Source: Protula sp. h YS-2021 (taxonomy: Eukaryota; Annelida; Polychaeta; Sabellida; Serpulidae). From it: a stretch of DNA of 64,000 nt. Position numbers and translations under genes: made by a program. The stretch's first letter is position 1. The number at the start of each line of letters is the position of its first letter. A model generated the notes under the pieces. The model was not told where the DNA came from and did not search any database. It was given only the letters and a program-made list of their open reading frames with translations. The stretch spans positions 25,823,116 to 25,887,115 of the forward strand of contig OX457026.1 in assembly GCA_949752745.1 (NCBI GenBank). The letters run 5' to 3'. Shown one piece after another: positions 1 to 11,473 of the stretch.

Positions 1-118
1 ACGAATACAGTTCCTCACGCAGTGTCTGTCCAGCATTTATCTATTACTTCGGATTTGAATTTGAATATTTCTACGGCGGTGAAGCAAGTCTTCAACTCGG
101 AAACAAGAACTGCTACCT

Positions 119-562
119 TTGAAAAATCTCGCTTCAAGCCTCAACATGCATCCTGACACATTAAGACACGCCACAGAGGAGGAGCTCAAGATGCTACGTA
201 GTCTCGCATCTAAGTCAGGGTTGGTGGCCTCAGCAACATCACGTCTCAACGCGGTCCCTACGGCCACTGTTACTACCCAACCGTCGTTACCGAAGGATTT
301 GCAACCGCAGCTCGTTCTCCTCATGGCTCCTATACAGCCACTGCCGAACACTGAACATCGCCGGTCAGTGACGATTTATGCTTCTTCCTCCTCTTCAGCA
401 GACAATTCGTCGTCCGGGGAGGAGGAGCCAGTGTGTTTATCAGTGACAATGCACAGACTCAAATGTACGGTTGTCACCGGTAAAATCTACGTCCTGACGT
501 CCCGCTCAGCTGTATCGTCAGCGATATCGCACCCCATGCCGTATCACGCCATGACATCATAG
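119..562 (+). pseudogene. Gag-like fragment of the decayed DIRS-like element
   Basis: A 147-codon open frame rich in Ser, Thr and Pro, with an acidic Ser run (SSSSSADNSSSGEEE) in the second half. It lies upstream of the reverse-transcriptase remains, where DIRS elements carry their first ORF. No zinc finger or other diagnostic motif is visible, so the assignment rests on position and composition only. It may be simply the longest open stretch in dead DNA. Confidence 0.35.
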
Positions 563-1699
563 AATTTATTGCGGATAACTCATCTGTTTGGCTTATGACA
601 CCGCAACCGCAGGTTAATTGATCATCCTTTTTTCTTTGTTGCTCAGTCTCAACCACCGCCTCGAAGGATTCCATGCTCTTGTCGACAGCCCCCTGTGTGC
701 AAATGTTTTACAGGCTCGAATGGACGAATTGCAGTTGTTACAGAATGCTTGCCCACTTCACTGTTTGCGATAACTTCCTTCAAAGGTGTTGCACGTGAAA
801 ACAGCGCATTACCAGTTAAATGACCGGGCTTTACTAATTCAGCCACTTGCGTATCCTAGATACATGGGACCGTGGCTTCCTAGGGTAAATCCCGATTCCA
901 GTGTGCCATTAGCGGAGCATGACTCGGTATTTGGAGGTGATCTCCAGGAAAAGCCTGCACACTTTGTTCCAAGATGCCGCGTTTCAGGCCTTGAGAAAGT
1001 TTGTCAATCCCGGTGCCAACGCTTTATTCGATTGCATGTTTGATTCTGGATTTGGCTGCATCCTCGAAATTGATGAAGTTAATACTGTCGTCACGCGATC
1101 AAGTTCTGCCGCGTTCGAACGTCAGTACAGAAATTCAAAAAAAAACTTCGCTTTGCTCCTTTTAATGGACAATCAGACTTCTTGCCTTGCTGAAAAACGT
1201 GATTGAAGCGGCACGCGTCAAATCGGAAGACACATCGATGCGCAAGGCTTTAACAACACACATCTCTCAATCAAAGCAGCGACACTCGACTATCCACTCG
1301 ACTAGACAGCAACTCCGAGGAAGAGGCTGGTGGCGACGCCTCAATCAAAGAAGTAAAAGATGGACAGCAGGCTGCAGGCTGCCACTTCTAAGCAGAGGTA
1401 GCAACAATCAAAGTATTCGGCACAGATCACACGACGATCTCTGCCAGATACTTTAGGTTTTCAGCGAAGAATTGGTTGGTTCATTTCGCAAATCGTACGT
1501 AAAGGTGCCAGTAGGGGGAAGGCTAGAGACTTTCGGGCAAGCTTGGCAAGCGTCAGGAGCTCCCAAAACATAGTCCGGTGGTTGTGTTGAGAGTACCCCT
1601 TACCATTTGCAAGAGACAGGTCGGGTTGTCAAATCCTTCCACCGCTTGTCAAACTTCCCAATCCTGCTTTGATCACTTCGTATACGTACACAAACCAGA

Positions 1700-2337
1700 G
1701 AAGCAACTCGTGCCACAAACATTGGTTCAAGATCTTGTAGAAAAGGAAGCTATAGAAAAGATGACTATAGGCACTCACGGGATTTTCAGTCGGGTTTCTT
1801 GTTCCAATAAAGTCAAGCAATTGGCGTCTTTTCATAGATCTGTCGCATCTCGATTAATTCCTGCATTTCACATCATTCATATGGACACTCAACAATCAAT
1901 CAAATCCACTCTAAATCATGGCATGTGGGCTGTGTCAGTGGACCTGTCTGATGCAGTCCTACACATTCCGATGCAAGCGACACGTCGTTTTCTCGCCTTC
2001 AGCGTAGCGGGATTAGAATTATTCGTTTCTTGCCTTACCATTCAGTTTGTCGACAGCACTGTTTGTTACTCAGCCGGTGAAGGTAGTCACTAGGTCGGGA
2101 TTGTCAACTAGGTTTGCTTCTGTTCAAATATCTCGACGACTTGCTGTTGGTAAGCACAAACAGGCAGCTCATTTTAACTCAGCTGGATATTCTGCTGGAC
2201 CAGAGCGATGTTATGGGTTTTTTGTCAATCGCAGCATGTCGGAATTGGTTCCAACTCAGAAAATAGAGTTTTTGGGAGAATTGTTAGATTTTTCAGCGCC
2301 AGGGCGTTTCCCATACAAAGTTAAATACAAAAAATGA
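1700..2337 (+). pseudogene. Reverse transcriptase fragment of the DIRS-like element
   Basis: Blocks typical of DIRS reverse transcriptase are spread over at least two frames. Near 1719-1800 there is DLVEKEAIEKM followed by a G-I-F-S-R-V block. A change of frame near 1795 leads into a W-R-x-x-x-D-L-S block. At 1918-1975 comes WAVSVDLSDAVLHIPM, the motif A region with its aspartate. At 2236-2290 SELVPTQKIEFLGELLDF matches the conserved region after the active site. The YxDD box itself is not recognisable between 2040 and 2200. No functional enzyme can be made from this copy. Confidence 0.7.
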
Positions 2338-2475
2338 TGTCTTTGCCCGGATCGTGTCCACCAAAGCCTCGTGTTTCACAATTAGAGTCAATTCTCGGTC
2401 AATGGTCTATTAGTAGCAACGGTAAAGACGATCGAACTGTGCAAGTGTCATTTCCAGAAGTTTTAACGGCTTGTA

Positions 2476-3060
2476 TTGAACCCATTGCTTAGAGGTAGGA
2501 TGCCGGATCATCGGATACGGCTTTCCTTGTTGGCTGTCAGGGATCTAGATTGGTGGTCGTGTCAACCTAGTCTTTTGGTCGGTTTGCCCTTCTCTCTTTC
2601 AGCTCCATTGAGCAGTTGCAGACAAACGCCTCTTGCAACCTTTGGGATTTTTTTCCAGGGACGAACGTGGATGGGTCGCTGGCCGATTCACGAACGACGG
2701 TTCGGTATCAATGTTTTGGGATTGAAGGCGGTTTTGATAGCATGTTAAACTCTACTAACATTTTTCGAGGGTCACGTGGTTCAGTTTCTCATAGACAATC
2801 AGACGGCGGTGTCTTATTTGTCAAAGCACGTTGTCGTCTCACCAAGCAGGCCCTCTTGACTGCTCGAGACTGTGGTTTTTTTTCATTCAACTCTCTCAGG
2901 TAGTCTGAATATTCTCGTGGACTTGCTTCTCGGATTGGCGAGATTGTTCACACCGGGTGGACGTTATCGGAATACTGGATTGTTTCGCAGTCCACCTCAG
3001 ATCGACCCCTTTGCCAATCGTATCAACCACCGTCTTCCATTGTCCGGACGCGGCAGCAAT
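2476..3060 (+). pseudogene. RNase H and linker fragment of the DIRS-like element
   Basis: RNase H blocks characteristic of DIRS elements are split between frames. GRWPIHERRFGINVLGLKAV lies at about 2674-2735 (the first acidic blocks of the domain). A stretch near 2790-2840 encodes the D-N-Q-T-A-V block in a shifted frame. PQIDPFANRINHRLPL (about 2995-3042) corresponds to the conserved segment that follows RNase H in this group. Several frameshifts separate them. Confidence 0.65.
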
Positions 3061-3924
3061 AAAGAATCGACGCGTTGCTGTTTCAGTGGCCCATGCAGGT
3101 GTCGTTTGCGTTTAAACCGTCGTCTCTCATGATGAAGGTTCTCACGAAGATTTGACACGAGAGTCCCCGTCTTCTCTTGCTATGAGCGCCCGATCTCACA
3201 GAACTGTCTTGGTTTCCTTTGTTGATGCGGTTACCGTGCGTCATGAGCCGAAGAATTCCCCTGAAGTGTGGCAGTTTGCGTCAACCTCATTGGGAACATT
3301 ATCAGCTGCTTTGACTGCAACTTTGGTGCTTAATTTTCCTTCCTGAAATCCAAGGATTTCTCTCAGCGAGTAATGCAGAGAATGGACAGAATTTTTAAAG
3401 ACTCCACGTACAAGGTGTACTTGTCACATTGGCGACTGTTCGAGCCCAGCTGTCATTAGAGGGGTATCGAGCCTGTTGCGGGTACGGCTGTTGCAATGAC
3501 CGACTTTTTCTTTATTTGTTCGAGGTCAGAAAGATGTCGGTTAGATCGATTATGACGTAACGCACGGCTCTCACGTTTATTTTGAAGCGAGCATCAGGTT
3601 ATTATTTGTCCTCACGTGAGGTGTGTTGGATTTGCTTAGGTCATTTCAGTTACAACAGACTATTTTTGACAGGACAGTGGTGTCTTGGGATTTGTCAATG
3701 GCTTTGAAATATCTCAAATTACCACTTTTCCATCATTCTATCATCTCAGACAAGTTATTTACCTTAAAGTGCGTGTCTCTCGTGGTGTTGGCCTCGGTAA
3801 GCGACGCGGCGGAATACACGCCTTGCAAACCATCAGGTAAATGGTTCATTGGAGGCGTTGATTAAAAACCCATTGCCTTCTTTTTGGGCAAGACGCACAT
3901 TGGAACCAAAGGCTTAAGCAAATT

Positions 3925-4473
3925 GTGATACAAGCCTTGCCGACTGTAAGGTCACGTGGTGGTGTCGACACAGTGTCGTTATGCTTGGTCTCCCTATTAC
4001 GAGCGTATAGTAAACGATCAAGTACTTATCGTAGCACGTTACAGCGTCATCTATTTATATCTTTCAAGCGTAGCATTACGGCAGATCTTCCCAAAGGGTC
4101 TATTTCTAATTACATGAAGAAAACTATATTGTTAGTATATGATCATAGAGTTAAAGAACCTGAAGGTGTAATTCAAAAGCGATTGTCAATTAACGCTCAT
4201 CAGGTCGGATATGTAGCGCACTCCTTACGTAATGCTCATGGTGTGTCGATATGGGACTTATTACGGGTTGGCTGTCGGGCCACGTCAAGCACGTTTATTA
4301 AGCATTATTTGCAAGAGTATACAACGGATGCCTTGAATAATTTGTATAGCCTTGGCCCGTTTGTTGCTACTCACTCAGTGATTCATAATAGTCCTTCTTG
4401 CAGGCCTCCCCAAAGGTCCACTGGAAAGAAGCCTTACAAGAAGAAGAAAGCCGCTACATGGACTTCGGGTTGA
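3925..4473 (+). pseudogene. Tyrosine recombinase C-terminal fragment of the DIRS-like element
   Basis: An open frame of 182 codons resembles the catalytic half of DIRS1-type tyrosine recombinases: SISNYMKKTI, then INAHQVGYVAHSL, GVSIWDLLRVG and STFIKHYLQEY. In the family the His block reads HxxR; here it reads H-Q-V-G, so the catalytic arginine has been lost, while the terminal tyrosine (HYLQEY) is kept. The N-terminal part lies upstream in broken frames. The copy cannot be active. Confidence 0.68.
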
Positions 4474-4620
4474 GGCAGTTGAGAAATGCAGCGACAGCAT
4501 ATCACTTTACCTATCACGTGAATGCTGTGTTGCGACCCGGCTCAGTGGATTTTAGACAGTGTGGTTATGCACATGGTATGATACACTACTGCGACGGATC
4601 GGCACCTAGTACAGCTTAGC

Positions 4621-6878
4621 TATTTACTGGATTCCTCTCTTTGTGAAAAGAGACGGGAGGGCATTGGCTCGTATAACGATGCTGGTATGGTCGAGCTTTA
4701 TATTGTTCACAATGGGCACTTCGTGGTGAAACCCACTGAATGTCGTTATTGTTATTGAATTGGCAGTACGCGGTGAGAACCGATTGAAATTAAAAGATAA
4801 ATCGAACCCGATCTCTTTTATTTCTGACTTTTATGGGACAAAATGTCTTGTAGACAGTTTCAACCAGTTCGAATGCATTGGGTATTCAATCCGAGTTCGA
4901 GTCTCCCATACTGATGGCCTTGTAGTCTACAAGCTGATAGTTTCGAAATTAAAACTGAAGTATTTAACTTCTCAACACTTATTTTATGAGTAAAATATCT
5001 TGTCAGACGTAGAAACCATCACTCGAATTATCCTCATAAAAATGAGTATTTAGATATTAAATACATCATCTTATGCAAAAGCAGCAACTTTGCTGTTTAT
5101 AATTTGAGCACTGGCAAATTCTTTAACGTAAAAGTGCTCGAATGGTGAAAGTATCGCTTCTTGAAGTATATTTATTTTGTTGTGCAAGCTAAATGTGTAC
5201 CTTCTGGCTATTCAATTCTGAGAAAACTGGACCAAAGCCTCGCGTTACAGAGTTATCGGTATTGTGGATTTAGTTATTCTGGCCTATATAGTGCTCGATG
5301 TGTGCAAAAGAAAGCGTTGTGATAAAAGACGTTCTGTGCGTTTTTGGCGATTCAAGTGGGTTTGTTGTAAATGTTTCAATAAAATTACTCGTTGCGTTGC
5401 GTGGGAAGAATTTTCCATGCAGCTTAATAAAGGATTATTGAATTGCTTCATAAAATCTGTTCATGTCTTGTTGATTTCATGTACATTGTAGAATTTTTTT
5501 AGGAGGATAAATGTTATGGATGTAGACAATTACTTTGACAGTTTCTGATATCTGTCCCTGGTGTGGAAATATTATTTATGATTATCTGTTTTTAGCAATT
5601 ATTTCCTAATTTGTTGCTATATATCACTTAACTTGTTGGTTATATTTAGTTAATGAGTACCATATCAATTGATTAATTTGTAATTGAACAAATTAGTTGA
5701 TAATTAGGTCCTGAATAGTAGGTGATTAAGTCATAAATAGCTTGTAATTAATGCCTTCCATTATGGATTGTGTACATGATTTGTTTGTTCGATTTTTTTG
5801 TAATTATTTTAATACATAGCCTTTTTGCTGGTTATCAATCTCATCGGACCTATCAGATTTAATCTGCATGTTCTTAAAGCCACCCAAACATTTTTAGATT
5901 TTATCCACATTTCAGTGTTCACTGATCCCTTTCGAATACATATTATTTTTAAACGCTTCATAGGAATGATTCGTTTTTAGAGTACGATCTGAATTATTCA
6001 TACTACTGAAAATATTTCTACAGATACTTCTTATAACTCAAATGGTTGTGAAGACATTCTAAAGATTGCTAGCATTTTGATATGTTCTTTCTTTCTTGGA
6101 CGTTCCATACAGCTTTGCTTGGTGAAGCAGTGGGGCATGGTGGCAGTCCTAGAATTCTTAGTATCGGACTGTAATTAAAGTCTTAAAACAGGCAAGACTA
6201 TAAACAAGGTAGCAGTCAGTGGCTGAGTTATATCGCTGTCCTGTCAAGGATAAACACACGGTATCGATAAGTTGTCCAATATAATCATACCATTGCTACC
6301 GGACATAAAGGGCTGCCGTCTTCATGTCTCACAGCTGTTCTGTGGCTCTTCACTCAGGGGTCTCACAGTTGTCGTTTTCTACGCAAAAACATTCTTTCAA
6401 TTATTTCATGAATAGCTATGCAATGAATATGGCTAGAGAAACTATATTTGTAAGAGGACTATAACTGCGTATGAAAGTAAGTCGATATAGAATGTAAATA
6501 AGATAAAAATAGATTAAAGGTTTTAATTCGTTAGGTTTGGCATGTAGTCCATTGGGTTATGTAATTTTCGAGAGCACAACTATTATCAACTGCTGAGAGC
6601 AAGTTGTTGGCTGAAAGAATTTATGTCACAAAAGTTGCAAGATTTCCTGCTTATAGACCGAGTTGAACCAAGGAGGCAACTATTGTATTACAAGTGACTA
6701 AAGGTTCTATTCTTCTTGCTTCTTCTTGGACAGTCATTCTGAAATATCACATTCGCTTCAACAAACATCAACATACTTCTGAGAAGAAGTATATGAAGGC
6801 GCATCAAGGTTAGAACTACCTATGGGCAAGGATTGTGATGAATGTTTAATTTTGCAGATCGACTGGCATTTTAGGTGG
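4621..6878. other. Non-coding AT-rich stretch
   Basis: I see no gene here. Open frames are short and lack motifs. Near 4885-4903 there is a sequence like a tRNA B box (GAGTTCGAGTCTC), but no matching tRNA fold could be drawn. The stretch may contain worn repeat DNA. Confidence 0.5.
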
Positions 6879-6912
6879 GTGCATCGCTACCTTACTCAAA
6901 ATAGCGATGCAC
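6879..6912. repeat. Perfect 11-bp stem hairpin
   Basis: GTGCATCGCTA at 6879-6889 is followed by TAGCGATGCAC at 6902-6912, a perfect inverted repeat with a 12-nt loop. It lies just beyond the 3' end of the LINE remains (transcribed leftwards), so it could be a tail structure of that element or an unrelated palindrome. Confidence 0.6.
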
Positions 6913-7833
6913 CGTGGTTCCCTTCTCGATCTTCCCCCTGAAGGTCTGAAAACGGTAGGAAATGTGCATAGAGAGTTTATGAATAGTATTTTGCTCTGAG
7001 TGACGATTAATTGTTAGACAGAAGTGCTATGGTCCTGGCTTGGTGCAATTTTAAGACCGTGTTCTCTGTGATTTTTATTTTATGTTGTATTCGTCTTATA
7101 CACACTTACCACGATTGGACCTTCAGCGCACATTTATACACCTTGATCGAATCATGCGGCAATCCTCTTGCTGATATTTTAAACTGAAATATTAAATTTC
7201 TCAACACTGATTCCATGACAAAAATGTCCAAAAGGCGTAGAAGCAACCATTTGAAACTGTAAACACTTTCAATAAAAGTTAAATAAGAGGTATTACTTGC
7301 CATGGCTGGAATTTGACACTTAGGGCAAATGCCGACTGATCTCGACTTTGCGTAGATAAAAAATAACGAAAGCACTGAGCACTTGTATGATGGCTTAAAT
7401 TTGAGACATCGAGACATCTTGACTTCTATGCACATCACTTAAATATTATTATAAGCAATTTGGAATTGATATATAGTCCCTTTCTTAAAAGTTACTGATA
7501 TATGTTTGAACAAGATAACTTTTTCATCTTTCGAACATTGATTAAATTTATTGATTTTTGCATTACCCCTGGAGTATATAGCTCTGGTTTGTCACTGAAT
7601 ATTCTCATCATCACTAAGATAAAAAATATGACCTAGGTACTTTTGCAAGTTACACTACATTAATTTTTGATGCCCTAAAGTTATATTTTTGTATTCGAGG
7701 TCTTTATACTTTTTACGTCTAAATATGACACATTTTGTTTTTGTTTCATTGAAAGATATGTCTACATTAATACCACAATTGTAACACACATTAACTAACT
7801 TCTGTAAGCTCTTAAGAGATGTTGCTAAGATCA

Positions 7834-8567
7834 CTATATCATTTGCATAAAAATGTGATTTATCAATTGAATTCCTAAAAAGCAGCCAACTAATACATTA
7901 TTCAATTTCACACTGATGTCATTTGGATATATATTAAAACGAAACGGTGATAAAACACCACCTTTTATGACTAGATTAGTAACAGTGAATTCTGATGAGA
8001 AAGTTTGACCACATCTTCTAGATATACTTTGCTTTTGAAGCCAGTATGCTAATAGACACACGATATACAATGGTATATTATTTTTCAATAAGATATCAAA
8101 CAATTTTCGGTGATTTACTCTATAGAATGATTTACTTGCATCTAAATAATACACAAATATACTTGATTCCATACTATTATAATGCCTTATTATTCTTTTG
8201 ATGAAAGATTACAGATATCCGCCCCGCGTTGTGTTTTAAACCCGAACTGATTTGCTTTAGTAGCAATTTCATCTTGAATTCTGGACAACAAACATTTTTC
8301 CATAATTTTTGATAATATGGAGGCAATTGCAATTGGTTTATAGTTTGTTAATTTGGTTAAATCTCCATTTTTGTCTTTCAATATTGGTGTAATTGTTGTA
8401 CTCATAAAAGATTCAGAAAGGTGGCCATGTTTGCACATCGCATTAAAACACATGGTTATTAAAGGGTATACACTTTTGTTCGCATACAAAATATGTTCAA
8501 TAGTTAGTCCTGATTTATCTGGTGATTTACCCTTATTGATATTTTCCGCGGTTCCAATTATATCCAT
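7834..8567 (-). pseudogene. Reverse transcriptase domain of the LINE
   Basis: Two minus-strand frames carry consecutive RT blocks. 8567-8190 has NKGKSPDKSGLTIEHI, an L-T-N-Y-K-P-I-A-I-A-S block and FGFKTQRGADIC. 8172-7834 has IFVYYLDASKSFYRVNHRKLF (motif A; the second acidic position is altered from the usual F-D-R-V-N-H) and GGVLSPFRFNIYPNDIS (motif B). The active-site Y-A-D-D region has been shifted out of frame at about 7845. The domain is inactive. The family resembles Jockey/CR1-type LINEs. Confidence 0.75.
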
Positions 8568-9479
8568 ACATGTAAAATGTTCATATTCTTCTTTTCCTTC
8601 ATTTTTAAGTGTTGAAAAATCAAAATTACTATTGGGTAAACTATTAAATAATTTGCAATAATGATCCTTCCGATAGTTTGCTATGTCATTTCCATTTGTA
8701 ATACATTAATGTTATTTGATATAACATTTTTGTTCACATTTTCTTTTCAGTTCCTTCCATAATTCATTTGAGTTTTTAGACAACAATTTCTCTGCAATTT
8801 TGTTCGACTCAATCATTTACTTATTCCTCCTACAGAACCGAGGGCGTATTTAAATTGTGATGTCCTTCTTCTCACCGTGACAGCAAAAGGACCCTGGCGA
8901 GGTTTCCCTTAGTTGTGTCATATGGAATATGCATCTCTTGCTATTTGATGCGATTCTGCAACATACATGTTCCACCCATATATCTGCCGCTGACTGTTTA
9001 TATTACTTCGATGGTTATTAACTCCCTCTACTTTAGCCGTTGAATTTGTCAGACAAGACACTATTTGCTGATGAAATTGGGATATTTACAGCTTACAATC
9101 GCTGGATGAGCATGTGACATCACAGCTTGTGACGCATTCTCTTGGAATTTTCTCATTTTCGAATGTAGATTTTGTATGCACCTTGTAAGTGTTAATTTCT
9201 TCCGCTGAAAGTTTTTCCTAATTGATATGATGTGGTTTGGCTTTCATATACTCGTTAATTACCACTACTTGGCCAACATCAAGGTTAATTAGCAAGGATT
9301 TATGTTCAGAAGACATATAAGAATGCATCACAGATATTAGTACACACAAAATGATCCAACCAAGAAGTTATATTCCATGCAAAACTCAACTATGTAAAGG
9401 AATCACTAGGCAACATTTCATAGTCTGCAATCTTGTAATTACCTTCAATAGCAAAATCTTAGTAGATGTGCACCAAACT

Positions 9480-9641
9480 TCGAAACAACATTAATGATGG
9501 ATTTAGATAAATCAGAGTTAAAGTCACCCATTATATAGACATACTTGGCATTGGTAGTTTGACAAATTGCAAGTAGTTTTCCTAGACAATCAAGAAAAAG
9601 GATTTCATTTTTAAAAAAATAAAGTGTTATTTGATTTTAAA
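9480..9641 (-). pseudogene. LINE endonuclease, C-terminal half (3' side of the insertion)
   Basis: The minus strand encodes a short run ending in YVYIMGDFNSDLSKS, the conserved catalytic GDFN block of LINE apurinic endonucleases. It is cut at 9641/9642, where the Ngaro-like element begins. Its N-terminal continuation is at 14224 and above. Confidence 0.72.
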
Positions 9642-10209
9642 ACTCTGGTGATGCGCTGCCCCTTTTCCCCCTTAATCCCCCACGCTACTCGACTTGACAG
9701 CGACGGAGCGTGCCAGACGGAGATGTAGACAGAGCGTCTCGGCTTACAGCGTGCCGTCATGCAAGGCGGGAGCGAAGCACACACTCAGTAACTCGGGGGC
9801 GGAGCTCGCCCCAGAGTACCTTCTGTCATGCCTGTGTTCTATTGGCCGTTGAGTCGTGCAGGGATTAAGTCGGACGGTACATAACAAGGCTCTTCCAAGC
9901 TTCCCCTCACAAATGCAAAGCAAGCACTGGTCAAGCAAGCGCTTCCAGAGAGCAAAAGAAAAAAAAACGGAAAGACACAGCCAAATGGAATATTAGCTAG
10001 CCTTCAGGATAAAATAATAATAAACTAAAAAAAAATAATAATAAAGAAAACCAGAATATGACACAAAGGATAATTACATTTGATTAAAGTAGCTTTCAGG
10101 ATAACGATTGATACAGGGCGTAAGGTAAAGGGAATAAAATGTATATATAAAAAAAACCAATAAATAAAAGTGTGATATATGCGACATTGTGTATAAACTT
10201 GAAGCTCTT

Positions 10210-10398
10210 AATTGCAATTTGTGGATATCAATTGTTAAGCCTAACAAGCGTCACCCGGACAGCTGACAAGCTTGGACTCTGAATTGCAATTAGTGCAAGG
10301 GATTGTTAGGATTTGGGGCATCAATATGCGTGAGTACTCTAATTGCAATTAAGATCTTGCCTGAGCAGTGCCGTCTGAATAGGGCATTAATTACAATT
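10210..10398 (+). promoter_or_regulatory. Four AATTGCAATT palindromes in the leader of the Ngaro-like element
   Basis: The palindrome AATTGCAATT occurs at 10210-10219, 10282-10291 and 10341-10350, with a one-base variant AATTACAATT at 10389-10398. The last copy is 68 bases before the gag ATG. The spacing is 72, 59 and 48 bases. Such regular palindromes suggest binding sites for a homodimeric or POU/homeodomain-like factor, or for the element's own proteins; that role is inferred. Confidence 0.45.
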
Positions 10399-10465
10399 AC
10401 GGCCAAGCAGTGAGCCCCCTATAACTGTATAAAAAAAAACACTGAGAGAGCAAGGAAACAAAAAA

Positions 10466-11473
10466 ATGAATAAGGAAAAAGTCGACAGTGCAATTAAAGA
10501 GTTGAAAGAATGGGCTGCGTCGAGAAACCTTCTCGAATCCACTGTCGACGCTCTCCTGAGCGAGGAATTCTTTTCCATCGACAGTGTACTGCACATTGAC
10601 AAGGTCGTCATTAAGGCGCTAAAACTCTCGCTCGGCCAAGAGAGAATGCTGCTAGCGGCCGTCGCAGACCTTAAGGACGCAAAGTCCGACAGTGCGAGTT
10701 CCCGTACCGGTCCCACATCGGACATCATTGAGAAATTTCCGGCCGACAGACCCCGGCTACGCAGCGACGCGGCACCAGCTACCCTGAATGACCTTCCACG
10801 CCTTAACACAGAGACGATGACAGCCATGCTGGGCTCCCTCGTGGACAAGCCGCAGACCCCGGACGACGACCCATGGCAGACCGGGAGAACCCCAGGTAAC
10901 ACGCGACCATTATTTGTCCAAGATTTCTGTGGATCCTTCCTGGGGAGTCAGGGCACAGAGACAGTGTTATCGTCGAACGGTGATGCGAAAGTGATCGTGA
11001 CGAGCGCGGCGAAACGCGTGAGGCCTGAGGACACCACGTGGCAGCAGTGGGTGAAAGGCCACGCCCGCATCTTTAGCGCCCTAAAGCGCTCAGGACAGTT
11101 GGAGACGGAAGACGAGCGTGATCGCTACAATCTCTACGGCATAAAGTTTGGAGATATGTGCGAGTATTACCCGCTAGCCAACTGTATGAGGTATGATTTC
11201 GAATACCGGCAACGGGTGGCGTCGGGGCAAATCCGTTGGGGAGACGACGATACGTATCTCCTAGGCATATGTTGCTTCTCGTCTCGCGCCCAATCAACAT
11301 CCACCCGGAAGCAGCACGCTAGACCCAGGGTGGAAGCTCCAAGGGCCCCGAACGGCACGGAAATTTGTCGCAACTTTAATTCGCGCCGGGGTTGCAGTCT
11401 ACTAAACTGCCGATTCATGCATGCCTGCCTGAAATGTTTCCAGAACCACCCCGAGATTGCTCACAGAGACTAG
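10466..11473 (+). CDS. Gag-like protein of the Ngaro-type element
   Basis: This 335-residue protein begins at an ATG preceded by AAAAA (10461-10465). It is probably the nucleic-acid-binding structural protein of the element. The N-terminal third is helical and charged. The middle (about residues 190-260) has the conserved W-Q-Q-W-V-K-G-H and YNLYGIKFGDMCEYYP blocks seen in Ngaro/DIRS gag proteins. Near the C-terminus is a Cys/His cluster, C-x8-C-x4-C-x3-H followed by C-x2-C and two His, fitting a CCCH-type zinc finger. The frame ends in a single TAG at 11471-11473, and the pol frame continues in the same phase without a break (see next feature). Confidence 0.8.
   Translation: MNKEKVDSAIKELKEWAASRNLLESTVDALLSEEFFSIDSVLHIDKVVIKALKLSLGQERMLLAAVADLKDAKSDSASSRTGPTSDIIEKFPADRPRLRSDAAPATLNDLPRLNTETMTAMLGSLVDKPQTPDDDPWQTGRTPGNTRPLFVQDFCGSFLGSQGTETVLSSNGDAKVIVTSAAKRVRPEDTTWQQWVKGHARIFSALKRSGQLETEDERDRYNLYGIKFGDMCEYYPLANCMRYDFEYRQRVASGQIRWGDDDTYLLGICCFSSRAQSTSTRKQHARPRVEAPRAPNGTEICRNFNSRRGCSLLNCRFMHACLKCFQNHPEIAHRD

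Larger units (their letters stand above)
1..4620 (+). mobile_element. Decayed DIRS-like tyrosine-recombinase retrotransposon, left end outside the window
   Basis: Fragments appear in the order expected for DIRS-type elements: a Ser/Thr-rich gag-like piece, reverse transcriptase, RNase H with the following linker, and a tyrosine recombinase. All are on the plus strand and none is intact, because frame changes and stops separate the recognisable blocks. The right boundary is placed just after the recombinase fragment and is only approximate. I did not find terminal repeats, and the 5' end lies outside the window. It is a different, much older family than the element at 9.6-14.2 kb. Confidence 0.72.
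6930..9641 (-). mobile_element. LINE (non-LTR retrotransposon), 3' part, decayed
   Basis: Read on the minus strand, this segment runs from the end of an apurinic-type endonuclease domain (9641 to about 9480, with the GDFNSD block) through a reverse transcriptase (about 8860-7830) into a C-terminal region (7438-7106). The C-terminal region has the conserved blocks found after the RT of CR1/L2/Jockey-like LINEs. Frameshifts and stops break the frame repeatedly. The upstream part of the endonuclease lies at 14224-14520, displaced by the Ngaro-like insertion. The 3' limit near 6930 is approximate. Confidence 0.72.

Noticed and set aside
4785..4990. Possible tRNA or tRNA-derived SINE (B-box-like GAGTTCGAGTCTC)
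   Set aside because: No A box at the right distance and no cloverleaf could be drawn; no A-rich or short-repeat tail follows.
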